DNA from: a virus
DNA: 64,000 bases
Reading direction: 5' to 3' (one strand)
Virus record (IMG/VR): IMGVR_UViG_3300037010_001702
Span: 1 to 64,000 of that record
Below the pieces are notes generated by a model. The model was not told the DNA's origin. It saw only the letters and a program-made list of their open reading frames with translations, and ran no database searches. The position numbers were made by a program, and so were the translations under genes. Positions 46,138 to 55,500 of this stretch are shown here, piece by piece (within the stretch, counting starts at the first letter, position 1; each line of letters begins with the position of its first letter).

Positions 46138-47838
46138 ATGTATCTCTTAAAACTTCTTCAGGAAGCAAGTTCCCTTAAAATTTCTGATCTCAAGAAGGCT
46201 ATCAAGAAGGATAAGCGTGCAGCTATTATCTTCGACAAGGACTTGTCACTTGAGAACATCAGAGACAAGGACGGTTTTCTTGCAACCCTTAAGTACTACT
46301 TCTTCAACAACCAAGAAGTAAGAGATTTCATTGCAGCACGTCACAGCATCAAGGAAATTAACAAGTTAGAGTTTGACGATCTTAAGAAGAAGCAGGGCAA
46401 GGATCTTACCCAAGCAGACCTTTATCAAATTCAGGACATGGTTAACATTGTTTTCAAGGAGTACTCCGCAGTAGATCGCGGATCAATGTCAGCTGAACTC
46501 AAGCGTGAGCTTAGTAAGTGGATCAATACATCAGGTCGCTACTTTAACTTACCAAAGTGGGCTTTAGCTGAGCTGAAAAGCCTTCCAGGGGTTAGGCCGA
46601 ACAAGAGAGTCCTTCTTTACCGTGGTCTGCTGTTTAACAACAGCGATCTTGGGTCGCGCGAAAAGTACGATGGCACCCTTGAGATTGGTGATGGTCTAAA
46701 ATTCCTAAAGACAATACGTGAAGGTGGACGTGAAGTTGACCTTAAGTGGGACCGTCCTTCCAGCTGGACAACTGACAAGAGCATTGCGATCCAATTTGCA
46801 AAGTACGGACCTGCATCAAGTCACGTTAGTGCTATGATGGGATGGTTTGACAGTCAAATCGAAAAGCACGAGATAGATGGAGCCCTTGGCTACGTTATTT
46901 CGACATTCGCGAATCCAGAAGACATACTTTTGGACACCCAGTTAGTAACGCTTAATGGCAAGCATGGTAATGAAGGTGAGATGCTTCTTCAGCCAGGCGA
47001 ATACCTTACCAGAGTCGTTCACAAGTTCACTGTCAATGGTGAAGTTGACCCATCGATGAGCACGGCTGCTGATGAAGACCTGCCAGTCAGCAAAGCTATC
47101 AAGGCGACCGAAGAGCTTTCACAAACCTTTAAGGTTAGCGATCTCATAGACGTATCAGCTAAGGAATTAAAGCAGAACATTTGGGGTTCGAGTTCAGTAA
47201 AAATTCTTAACAATACCTCCCTCTTTAAGAAGCTTATTCTCAACAGTGCAACGACCGCAACGCTTCACGCCTATGATAAGCTGCTTGACTTCTACAAGCA
47301 CAACCTTGATTATCTGCAAGATGATGATCTACTCAATGACAAGTATGCTCACAGTGATGAGCTTCGTGAAAAGGTTCAGTCGCTTAAGAAGGTAGTTACG
47401 CGTTTCAGAAACACCATCAATCATTCAAAGTTCAAGTCAGATAAAAATCCAAATGCTAAGGGTAAGATGCACGAACTTTCCAGTGAAGAGTACCGTGCAA
47501 CCATTAAGTGCTACGATCTTGCTGACCTTGAAAAGCAGCTACTACTTCAGGGAAGAATAGTTGATCGTGAGGGACAAGTTGCATTTGGTAATCTTGCTAG
47601 CGCGCTGGGCATTGATCTTCCTGTACCAGCAGGGTTCGCAATGTTTGGCTCGGCAAAGCAGAAACCGGTCATCGATGAAGTAGTAAATGCCTTCTACAAT
47701 AAGATTGGTGTAGCAAAACCAGGTGATCTAAATGAAGCAATAAAGATGATGTTGAACCTAATTCGTAAGGCGTACCGCAATTACGAAATGATTCAGATGC
47801 TTGAACAATTACAATCTGACATTCAGGATATTAAATGA
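46138..47838 (+). CDS. Large ADP-ribosyltransferase with capsid-targeting-like N-terminus
   Basis: A 566-residue protein from ATG 46138. The frame extends upstream to 45856, but that part belongs to the broken macrodomain. The ART core has R162 (LLYRGLLF), S208-S209 (PSSWTTDKSIAIQFAKYG) and E279-x-E281 (NEGEMLLQPGEYL), the R-S-E triad of arginine-type ADP-ribosyltransferases. The start MYLLKLLQE then AS has the LxE-A site of T4 prohead-protease substrates. T4 Alt is likewise an injected, head-packaged ART that modifies RNA polymerase. A C-terminal region of about 230 residues is helical and unknown. It overlaps the next gene by 4 bases. Confidence 0.85.
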   Translation: MYLLKLLQEASSLKISDLKKAIKKDKRAAIIFDKDLSLENIRDKDGFLATLKYYFFNNQEVRDFIAARHSIKEINKLEFDDLKKKQGKDLTQADLYQIQDMVNIVFKEYSAVDRGSMSAELKRELSKWINTSGRYFNLPKWALAELKSLPGVRPNKRVLLYRGLLFNNSDLGSREKYDGTLEIGDGLKFLKTIREGGREVDLKWDRPSSWTTDKSIAIQFAKYGPASSHVSAMMGWFDSQIEKHEIDGALGYVISTFANPEDILLDTQLVTLNGKHGNEGEMLLQPGEYLTRVVHKFTVNGEVDPSMSTAADEDLPVSKAIKATEELSQTFKVSDLIDVSAKELKQNIWGSSSVKILNNTSLFKKLILNSATTATLHAYDKLLDFYKHNLDYLQDDDLLNDKYAHSDELREKVQSLKKVVTRFRNTINHSKFKSDKNPNAKGKMHELSSEEYRATIKCYDLADLEKQLLLQGRIVDREGQVAFGNLASALGIDLPVPAGFAMFGSAKQKPVIDEVVNAFYNKIGVAKPGDLNEAIKMMLNLIRKAYRNYEMIQMLEQLQSDIQDIK

Positions 47839-48959
47839 AACTACTCCAATTTCTTATAGAGCGAGCGCCTACCGAGGCAGCAAAGGCTGCAGAATTTCTT
47901 GTCCCATTCATCTGCAATAAGGCAGGTGTTGAGGAGATGAGAGGCAAGCGCGGTTCAGACTATAACATTTCTAACCAATACCAGATTCGTGTTAAGCCAA
48001 CTGACAAGGATGATGAGCTTGACCTAATCCTAGCTCGCATTGAGAAGGTTCTTAAGACACCAGATGCAAAGAAGCTTGGTATCTCTAATGCCAAGACAAA
48101 TGATCTATCAGCCAATTCAAGCAAGTTTTCAAGCGTTTCATTTGAGTGTGAAGGAATTATCTACGATGTAGTCGTAGCTCGGGGTGGTAACAAAGGTGAG
48201 AACTTTGAGAAGGATATACTAGTAAAGATGGACAACTTGGTTGGTGGAATTGAAAGCTCTGAAGAAGCAGAAGCTGCTTTCAAGGCCCTTGAAAAGGTAG
48301 ACCCCGTCTTTAAGATCACGAACATCGCGAATGTTACAGCTCGTTCTGGTTCCACTAAGCGCTCGGGAGACTTATCACCAGATGATATTGGTAAGATCAT
48401 CGCTGATGTTATCGTCGAGCTAAAGAATGGAGATAAGAAGTACATCTCAATAAAGAATCAAGATGGTAAAACTGTTGGGCAGTTCGGCCTATCAGCTGCA
48501 TTCAATGACGACTTAACTGTCAACACTAACTCTTCAGAATGGAAGACGTGGCTAGCTCCATTTGGTCTTGACCCAAAGAAAATTACCGCTGGTTTGGAAG
48601 CATCACAAAGTGGTGATGACCTTGACTTTGATGATGTTGAGGAAATGTCAAAGAAGGTAACGTCAGAATCAGCTGTTCACAAGATTATGCAGAAAATGTG
48701 GGGTTCGAACTACTACTATCTCCGCCACACGGGTAAGGACTTTAAGGCGCTAAAGATCGATGCTGACTACGTCAATAAATCACTTCTCAAGGACCTTGTT
48801 GTGACGAAGATTTGTTATCCGTCAAAGGATAGAAAGCAGATCAACATCTACCTGCATAGCGTCACTATGAACTTTAAGCTTGAGGTTAGAAACCCAAGAG
48901 GAAAGGGATCAGCTAAACCTACCCAGATTCAGCTGACAGTGATGAAGGGTGCTAAGTAA
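47835..48959 (+). CDS. Unknown protein with capsid-targeting-like start, possible PD-(D/E)xK fold
   Basis: A 374-residue protein starting MKLLQFLIERAP, which fits the short targeting-peptide pattern (LIE site). The middle has IIADVIVELKNGDKKYISIK then NQDGKTVGQFG. An Asp-strand followed by strand-S-x-K is the look of PD-(D/E)xK nucleases and their inactive relatives. This is a weak motif-level guess. It is coupled to the ART by an ATGA overlap, so both are probably co-packaged head proteins. Confidence 0.55.
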   Translation: MKLLQFLIERAPTEAAKAAEFLVPFICNKAGVEEMRGKRGSDYNISNQYQIRVKPTDKDDELDLILARIEKVLKTPDAKKLGISNAKTNDLSANSSKFSSVSFECEGIIYDVVVARGGNKGENFEKDILVKMDNLVGGIESSEEAEAAFKALEKVDPVFKITNIANVTARSGSTKRSGDLSPDDIGKIIADVIVELKNGDKKYISIKNQDGKTVGQFGLSAAFNDDLTVNTNSSEWKTWLAPFGLDPKKITAGLEASQSGDDLDFDDVEEMSKKVTSESAVHKIMQKMWGSNYYYLRHTGKDFKALKIDADYVNKSLLKDLVVTKICYPSKDRKQINIYLHSVTMNFKLEVRNPRGKGSAKPTQIQLTVMKGAK

Positions 48960-48968
48960 CCTGACACC

Positions 48969-48976
48969 CATAAATA
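48969..48976 (+). promoter_or_regulatory. Late-type octamer CATAAATA before the virion genes
   Basis: CATAAATA lies 27 bases before the ATG at 49004 with an AGGAG ribosome site between. It begins the run of virion genes. Confidence 0.6.
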
Positions 48977-49003
48977 AAATGTTAATCAAGAGGATTAGGA
49001 GAT

Positions 49004-49336
49004 ATGGCTAAAAGCTCAGAATACGAACATCACCAGCCACGGGCAGGCATTAAGAAGAAACAAAAGGTCTACAATGAGGAAGCGGTTCTTGAATCAAGAG
49101 GCTCACGCGTTAGCTTCAAGAATTACATTCGACAGCTTCGTGAGGAAGAAATTGCTCAAGAGGGTAATGGTGAAGAGTACGCTGTTCACGGTGGTATCAT
49201 CGATGATGGTGGCGACTTTATTGGTAAAGAGCTTGCTGTCTTCGTAACAGAAGATGAAGCCCAAGATGAGGTAGATCGTCTTTATGACTTAGAGCCAGAA
49301 GGTTCTTCTAAAGTTTATAGAGTCATTCCAGTTTAA
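49004..49336 (+). CDS. Unknown protein, late (110 aa)
   Basis: A 110-residue protein: a basic start (HHQPRAGIKKKQKVY), then a segment RVSFKNYIRQLREEEIAQEG that recalls the targeting peptide motif but is internal, then an acidic beta domain (GKELAVFVTEDEAQDEVD). It has a good AGGAG site and a late promoter octamer. No family is recognised. Confidence 0.7.
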   Translation: MAKSSEYEHHQPRAGIKKKQKVYNEEAVLESRGSRVSFKNYIRQLREEEIAQEGNGEEYAVHGGIIDDGGDFIGKELAVFVTEDEAQDEVDRLYDLEPEGSSKVYRVIPV

Positions 49337-49348
49337 CCTAGGACAAAC

Positions 49349-49849
49349 ATGTTAGTAGTTCCGCTCTATAAAGATACCATTGAAACAAGGGATGGTGCTA
49401 AGTACAAGGTAGTTGAGTACACCAACTATAAGGATGGTGGTCCAGCTGTCTACGCTAAACCAGTTGATGGTGGAGGTGTTGCACTTGTTTACTTCTTTGA
49501 CATCGCGTCAATCAATGGGACCAAGGTAGACTATTTGAAGGGTGCTAAGATTTTCCAAGCACTTGGAAAGATAAAGCGTCTTCAGCAGCTCCCACAACCA
49601 GACGACAAGATAGTCGTTCTTACCGACAACATCTCTGACGATGATGATGTAGGCAAGGAGAAGGCGGAGGTTGATAGCTTGAAGCTCAAATCAAAATCCC
49701 TCGGAATTAACAAAGGACTCTTTGTGAAGGACTCTAATGGTGTTTACCATCGTTTAAAGCAGATACTTGACATCACGCCAGCTCTTGGTGGCAGTGCCTT
49801 TAATCGTGAAGAATTTTTAAAATACTACAAGCACTATACTGGAGTTTGA
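49349..49849 (+). CDS. Unknown protein, likely virion-associated (166 aa)
   Basis: A 166-residue protein with beta strands at the start (MLVVPLYKDTIETRDGAKYK) and an acidic linker (TDNISDDDDVGKEKAEV). Operon position between late genes suggests a virion or assembly role. No family is recognised. Confidence 0.6.
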   Translation: MLVVPLYKDTIETRDGAKYKVVEYTNYKDGGPAVYAKPVDGGGVALVYFFDIASINGTKVDYLKGAKIFQALGKIKRLQQLPQPDDKIVVLTDNISDDDDVGKEKAEVDSLKLKSKSLGINKGLFVKDSNGVYHRLKQILDITPALGGSAFNREEFLKYYKHYTGV

Positions 49850-49850
49850 A

Positions 49851-50078
49851 ATGGCTAAATTACTCGGACAGGAAATTGTAACACACGATGAATTTAAAAA
49901 CTTTCTTGAAGATGATGTTAAGAAGCTAAAACACACATGTGCTGATTACCAATGCGCTGTTATTGATGCTCAGGCTCAAATGTCAGACTTGAAGTCAAGG
50001 TTTCTAGCTGTTATGGTAGTTTCAGCCACGGCCATAGTGGTCTCAATCGGGACGCTGCTTTTTGCCTTTCTGCACTAA
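49851..50078 (+). CDS. Small protein with C-terminal membrane segment (75 aa)
   Basis: Seventy-five residues: a coiled N-terminal part (EFKNFLEDDVKKLKHTCADY) and one transmembrane helix at about 53-74 (VMVVSATAIVVSIGTLLFAF). A tail-anchored layout like this is seen in phage spanin- or holin-like and small structural proteins; no lysis role can be claimed. It starts one base after the stop upstream. Confidence 0.65.
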   Translation: MAKLLGQEIVTHDEFKNFLEDDVKKLKHTCADYQCAVIDAQAQMSDLKSRFLAVMVVSATAIVVSIGTLLFAFLH

Positions 50079-50103
50079 ATAATAGAATCAATGTGGAAGT
50101 GCC

Positions 50104-50322
50104 ATGTCAAAATTTGGGTTAATATCGGGATTAGCGGAAGACGCTAAGACGCCAAAGGTAAAGTATCAGCTTTTTGAAGTTGAGATGGGCTTTGAAAAGG
50201 CCACAGTTCTGATTCCCTATATTGATGCTGAACAATTTGAAACAAGGGTATCCCAAGTAAAACCAAAGAGCATTTCGGCTCTAAGTAAGCTTGCTGAAGA
50301 ATTTGGAGGCTCTGTACAATGA
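50104..50322 (+). CDS. Small unknown late protein (72 aa)
   Basis: Seventy-two residues, MSKFGLISGLAEDAKTPKVK then FEKATVLIPYIDAEQFETRV. It overlaps the collagen-like gene by 4 bases. No family is recognised. Confidence 0.6.
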   Translation: MSKFGLISGLAEDAKTPKVKYQLFEVEMGFEKATVLIPYIDAEQFETRVSQVKPKSISALSKLAEEFGGSVQ

Positions 50323-51083
50323 GTCTATTGCAGCTATTCGCGAATAACGCGGTTTCACTTTTAAACGCGCCTCTTGGAATTTCAGCTACATCTATTCAGG
50401 TTCAGCCGGGTCTTGGCGCTGAATTTCCGCTCCCATTAAATCCTGGCGAGTTCTTTCTTGTTACGCTTGAAGACGTAGCCAACCCATCTAAGCGTGAAAT
50501 TGTAAAAATCATCGCACGTGCTGGCGATACGCTCATCATCGACGCGGCTGGCCGCGGCCAAGAAGGAACGATAGCACAAGACTGGGCTGCAGGCGATACT
50601 CTTGTTGATCATAGAGTTACAGCTGAAACTATGCGGCAAGCGTTCCTTCAGCCGGATGCTATCCCTGGTCCTAAGGGAGATAAAGGCGACAAGGGAGATA
50701 AAGGCGATCCCGGCTCTCCTGGAACTGGTGGAAGCATCTCTGGTTCTAACCAAGACCCTGTAGTAGTTGATCCAGCTTGGACAACATCAGTCTCTACCCC
50801 AATTCCCTACTCTGATCTTAAAAGAGGTCATAAGTTCTGGGTAACTCTCTTCTGTCCTGCCAATGGCTTAGCTCAAACATTTGAAGTATTAGCTATTATT
50901 CAAGGGTTAGTTGACACCACTAATGAAACAGTTGACTGGACAAGAACTAACAGGATTGGATATGACTTCCTTGGATCGATTAACATTGTCCTGGACCAAG
51001 CAAACAACACGCTTGCGCTAGCTTGGACAAATTCTGAGCCGCTTATGTCCGTTACTGTATCAGTGGCACATCTTTCACTATAA
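50319..51083 (+). CDS. Tail protein with collagen-like repeat
   Basis: A 254-residue protein. The N-terminal domain (residues 1-110: QPGLGAEFPLPLNPGEFFLV, RGQEGT, DWAAGDTLVDHRVTAETM) is of a type often found at the base of phage fibres. Residues about 117-135 are a collagen-like run of G-x-y triplets (GPKGDKGDKGD and so on). A C-terminal beta domain follows. It is trimeric by family analogy. It precedes the repeat-rich fibre genes. Confidence 0.8.
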   Translation: MSLLQLFANNAVSLLNAPLGISATSIQVQPGLGAEFPLPLNPGEFFLVTLEDVANPSKREIVKIIARAGDTLIIDAAGRGQEGTIAQDWAAGDTLVDHRVTAETMRQAFLQPDAIPGPKGDKGDKGDKGDPGSPGTGGSISGSNQDPVVVDPAWTTSVSTPIPYSDLKRGHKFWVTLFCPANGLAQTFEVLAIIQGLVDTTNETVDWTRTNRIGYDFLGSINIVLDQANNTLALAWTNSEPLMSVTVSVAHLSL

Positions 51084-51095
51084 CAGACCATATCT

Positions 51096-51103
51096 AATAA
51101 ATA
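51096..51103 (+). promoter_or_regulatory. Late-type octamer AATAAATA before the repeat-rich fibre gene
   Basis: AATAAATA lies in the 73-base gap ahead of the ATG at 51157, with TTAGGAG as the ribosome site. Confidence 0.5.
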
Positions 51104-51156
51104 AGATTTATAAACTCAACTGCTCGTTTGTCGGGCTAATTTTTAGGAGACACTAA

Positions 51157-52557
51157 ATGTCACAAGATTTTTTCCGCATTGAGCGTGGCCTGGAGCTCGA
51201 TGAAACAGTACAAATACTTCAGGGTTCTGGAGCACCAGGCGCAGCAGGTGATACATCAATTGCACCAGTAGGTTCAACATATCAAGACAACACCGACGGT
51301 TCCCTTTACACGAAGATTGCTTCTGGTGTTGGTGTTGTCAAATGGCAAAAGATGGCATCTGAAAAGTATGTCAACGACGCCGTTGGTGCTACTATTTCTT
51401 GGAGAGAACCAGCTATCGTTCGTGATAACGTAGCTACAGTTCTTCCAACGTCCACAGCAACATCGCCAATCGTTGTTGATGGTGTAACAGTTACAGATGG
51501 TGGTAGAGTTCTTTTCTCTGCTATCGTTGGTGGTCTTGGTAAGAACATCTATATTTACAACCAAGCAACAGGAACATTCACAGAAGACAGCAACCAAGAA
51601 TCTTCTGGTGATGCAACCTACATTCAATCTGGTACATCCGCTGGTAAGACATTCGTTTACAATGGTACTCAGTGGGTTCTTACTGACCAATCTTCTCTTG
51701 ACGAAGAAGGTTACATTCGCGCTTTCGTTGGTAAGTCTGGTTCTGGTAACGTTCTTCCAACTTACAGCACAACAAACTTCATTGCTGATGGGTCAAATCT
51801 TGAAGTTGCTATCGGCGCATTAGATGGTGAAATTGGTGCTAATGTAAATCTTGGCGCATATGTTACTCCAGCTAATACTGTAAATGCTAACATTCAAGCT
51901 CTTGATACAGAAATTGGTGCTAATGTTTCTGCTGGTAACCACATCTCCCCAGCAAATACTGTTAACAAAAATATCCAAGCTCTTGATACCTTCACTGGTG
52001 TAACACTTGCAGCTGGTAACTTCATTACTGCTGGTGAAAAGCTTTCTGCTGCTATCACAACTCTTGACAGCGAACTTGGTCCTAATGTTGCAGTTGGCAA
52101 CTTTGTAGATCCAACAGCAAAAATTAACCAAAATATTCAAGCTCTTGATACACAGATTGGTGCTAATGTTCTTGCTGGACAGTATGTATCACCAGCTGTT
52201 AGCACCAATGCTAACGTTCAAGCTCTTGATACAGCAATTGCTACAACAAGCAAGCAAGTTGCAGTTACTAATATCACTGCGGTTCAAACAGTTGATACTG
52301 CAGTCGGTGCAGCTAGCGCTAAATGGTTGGTAAGAGTTGAGAATGCTGCTGACCCAACAAATGTTTACTCTACAGAAGTTTATGCTGTTTCAAATGGTGT
52401 ATCTGCAGACTATACACGCTATGCTACCCTTAAGATTGGTGCTTCTATTATGGGCTTGACAGTTACTGTTGACCTTAGTGGAACTGATCTTCGTCTTCGG
52501 GTTGCATCAACAGGCGCAGTCAATGTTATCGCACGTAGAGTTGGTGTTATTGTTTAA
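51157..52557 (+). CDS. Tail-fibre-like protein with 27-residue repeats
   Basis: A 466-residue protein. The N-terminal domain has GAPGAAGDTSIAPVGSTYQD and KWQKMASEKYVND, as in attachment parts of phage fibres. Residues about 221-355 hold five tandem 27-residue repeats (A-L-D-T-x-I-G-A-N-V-x-x-G-x-x-x-x-P-A-x-x-x-N-x-N-I-Q), a likely trimeric coiled or beta-helical shaft. The last 100 residues form a beta-rich tip (VRVENAADPTNVYSTEVYAV). Late octamer and strong ribosome site precede it. Confidence 0.85.
   Translation: MSQDFFRIERGLELDETVQILQGSGAPGAAGDTSIAPVGSTYQDNTDGSLYTKIASGVGVVKWQKMASEKYVNDAVGATISWREPAIVRDNVATVLPTSTATSPIVVDGVTVTDGGRVLFSAIVGGLGKNIYIYNQATGTFTEDSNQESSGDATYIQSGTSAGKTFVYNGTQWVLTDQSSLDEEGYIRAFVGKSGSGNVLPTYSTTNFIADGSNLEVAIGALDGEIGANVNLGAYVTPANTVNANIQALDTEIGANVSAGNHISPANTVNKNIQALDTFTGVTLAAGNFITAGEKLSAAITTLDSELGPNVAVGNFVDPTAKINQNIQALDTQIGANVLAGQYVSPAVSTNANVQALDTAIATTSKQVAVTNITAVQTVDTAVGAASAKWLVRVENAADPTNVYSTEVYAVSNGVSADYTRYATLKIGASIMGLTVTVDLSGTDLRLRVASTGAVNVIARRVGVIV
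51817..52221 (+). repeat. Five 81-bp tandem repeats in a fibre gene
   Basis: Five in-frame units of 81 bases start at 51817, 51898, 51979, 52060 and 52141, with a partial sixth at 52222. The third and fourth are diverged. All keep the ALD/TLD start. Confidence 0.85.
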
Positions 52558-52576
52558 TTTTTAAAGGTTACGTCTT

Positions 52577-55500
52577 GTGGCGGATATCAGTCTCTCATTC
52601 TCAGCTGAAGGTGGTATCAGCCTTGATGATCTTGTAGGTATTTTCACAGGAACAACGGACCCTAGTATTGCTGGTGAAACAGCTCCATTAGGTTCGCTGT
52701 TCATTCGTCAAAATGGACAGTTATTTCAGAAGATCGGTCCTCTCGATACAGATTGGATCGGTTTTTCTCAAGGACTTTCCGAAGCCGTAAAGATTTCATC
52801 AACTGATACGACGCCCAACTATCTTAACTCTAAGTTAGTAGTTGCTGCTGCACTCATTAAAGATGTCATCAATAGTGGTGGCAATGAGACTCTTCTATTA
52901 GACCTTTCAGATGTAGGTACTCCTGGTACCTACACAAAGATTACTACTGATTCAAAAGGTCGTGTAATTTCTGCTTCTAATCCAACTACTCTTAGCGGAT
53001 ATGGAATTACAGATGCACAGCCGTTAGATCAAACTTTATCAGCTTTAGCTGTCTTTAATACCAATGGTATTTTAGTTCAGACTGCTCCTGATACATTTGC
53101 TGGTAGAACTATTACTGGCACAGCAAATCAAATTAGCATTCTTAACGGTAGTGGAGTTACTGGCAATCCAGTCATATCTCTTCCAACGTCAATGCTCACA
53201 TTGCCAGGCACAGAGGGTTTCATTCCTCCTTCCGGCACTACTGCCCAGCGTGTTGATATAACGGGTTATACTCGCTTCAATGCAACTACGTCTCGTTTAG
53301 AATATTTTGATGGCACTGTGTGGGTTCAAGTTGATCCATCTACTGGTGGTACTGTAACTTCTATTGCGGTAAATGCTCCATCATCTGGCATTCAAGTATC
53401 TGGTTCTCCTATCACTACTTCAGGGACAATTGTTCTTTCATTAGCCAATGATTTGGCCAGTGTTGAAGGTCTTAATGGTTTAGGTTTTGCTACTCGTATA
53501 GCAACTGATACATGGACTACACGAACTATAAATGGAACTACCGGTAGAGTTGCTGTTACGAATGGTGATGGCATCAGTGGCAGTCCAACTATTGATATTG
53601 ACTCTGCTTATGTAGGTCAATCTTCTATTTCAACTGTTGGCGTTATTAATTCTGGTATCTGGGAAGGTACCGTCATCAATACTCAATTTGGTGGTACAGG
53701 TCGTAGCACAATAGGCAATGCTAATACACTTCTTGGCGTTGCTACTACTGGAACAGAGTTAGAATATAAAGAGCTAGTTGGTGGTAATGGCATCAACCTT
53801 GCGCCAACACCACAGCAGATTCTTATCTCCAATACAGGTGTCTTAAAGATAACTGGAACAGCCAATCAAGTTGCAGTAACTCCTACACTTGGTACGGGCT
53901 ACGTAACTCTTTCTCTTCCACAGAATATTGATGCAACAGCATCTCCAGTCTTTGCAGAAGTAACAGTTGCAGCAGATCCAACTCAGCCTTTCCATCTCGC
54001 TACTAAGCATTATGTTGATAACGCTATTCAAGGCTTGCAGGTAAAAGCATCTGTTAAAGCTGCTACAACTGCTAATGTCACGCTTAGTGGTGAGCAAACA
54101 ATAGATGGCATTGTTCTTGTAACTGGTGATAGAGTTCTCGTAAAGAACCAATCAGCTCCAGCTGAAAATGGTATCTATGTTGTTGATGCAGCTTCTTGGG
54201 CACGCGCAGCAGATGTTGATGATTGGGCAGAAGTTCCTGCAGCATTTACATTCGTTGAAGAGGGTAATACTCTTCAAGATACTGGCTGGATTTCTACAGC
54301 TATATCCGGTGGTTCACTTGGCACAACAGCAATTGAATGGGTGCAGTTCAGTTCTGCTGGCATCATTCAAGCTGGTACTGGTCTTACTAAGAATGGTAAT
54401 GTAGTTTCAATTGCTAACACAGCTGTTTCACCTGGTGCCGGCTATAATAATTTTAGTGTAAATGCACAGGGCCAAGTAATCCTTGCATCAACTATCCCCT
54501 ACCTGACGAACAACCAGACAATTGTTCTTGGTGGTGATGTTAGCGGTAGTGGTACTAATGCGATTACTACAACACTTTCTGCAACAGGTGTTGAAGCAGG
54601 CACTTATACTTCTGTAACAGTAGATACAAAAGGGCGTGTAACTGCTGGCACAAATCCAAATACCTTAGCTGGATATGGAATTACAGATGCGCAGCCACTA
54701 AATTCGTATATTACTGCAGTCACTGGTTTAGGTAATGGTATTGTCATCAAGGATGGTGATCTTGCTTTCTCTCGCGCTATAATTGCTGGCTCCTCAAAGG
54801 TTTCAGTTATTGATGGTGATGGTATTATTGGCAACCCAACAGTTGATGTTGTTGAAGCTAACCTCGATCTAAATAATATCAGTGGCACTTTAGCCATTAC
54901 TAAGGGTGGTACTAATCTAACTACACTTGGTACTTCTAACCAAGTACTTGCTGTAAATGTTGCAGCGAATGGTTTAGAGTACAAGACATTCACCGGAACA
55001 AATATCATTGTTACTTCAACAGACAATGAAATTAATTTCGAGACAGTTAACAATGGTACAGTAACTTCAGTTGATGTTCTTGGTTCAACAGGAATTACTT
55101 CTACAGGCGGTCCAGTAACTTCAAGTGGTTCTATCCAACTTACTTTGAGTGCTGAGCTTCAAGGATTATCAGCTCTAAGTGCTCTAGGATTTGTAACTCG
55201 CACTGCTTCTAATACATATACAGCTAGATCAATAGTTTCTGGTGCTAGCACCATTTCTATTACTAACCCAATGGGAACTGCTGGAAATATTGGGTTGGAT
55301 CTATCAACAGTAGGAACACCTGGTAATTATTACAAAGTTACTACTGATATTTTCGGCCGTGTAACATCTGGTGCAACAACAATTCCTTGGTCCGTAATCA
55401 ACCTTACTCCAACTACATTAGCTGGATATGGAATTACAGATGCGCAGCCGTTAAATACCATTCTAACTGGAGTTGTAAACTCTCCATTTAATGGGTTAAT

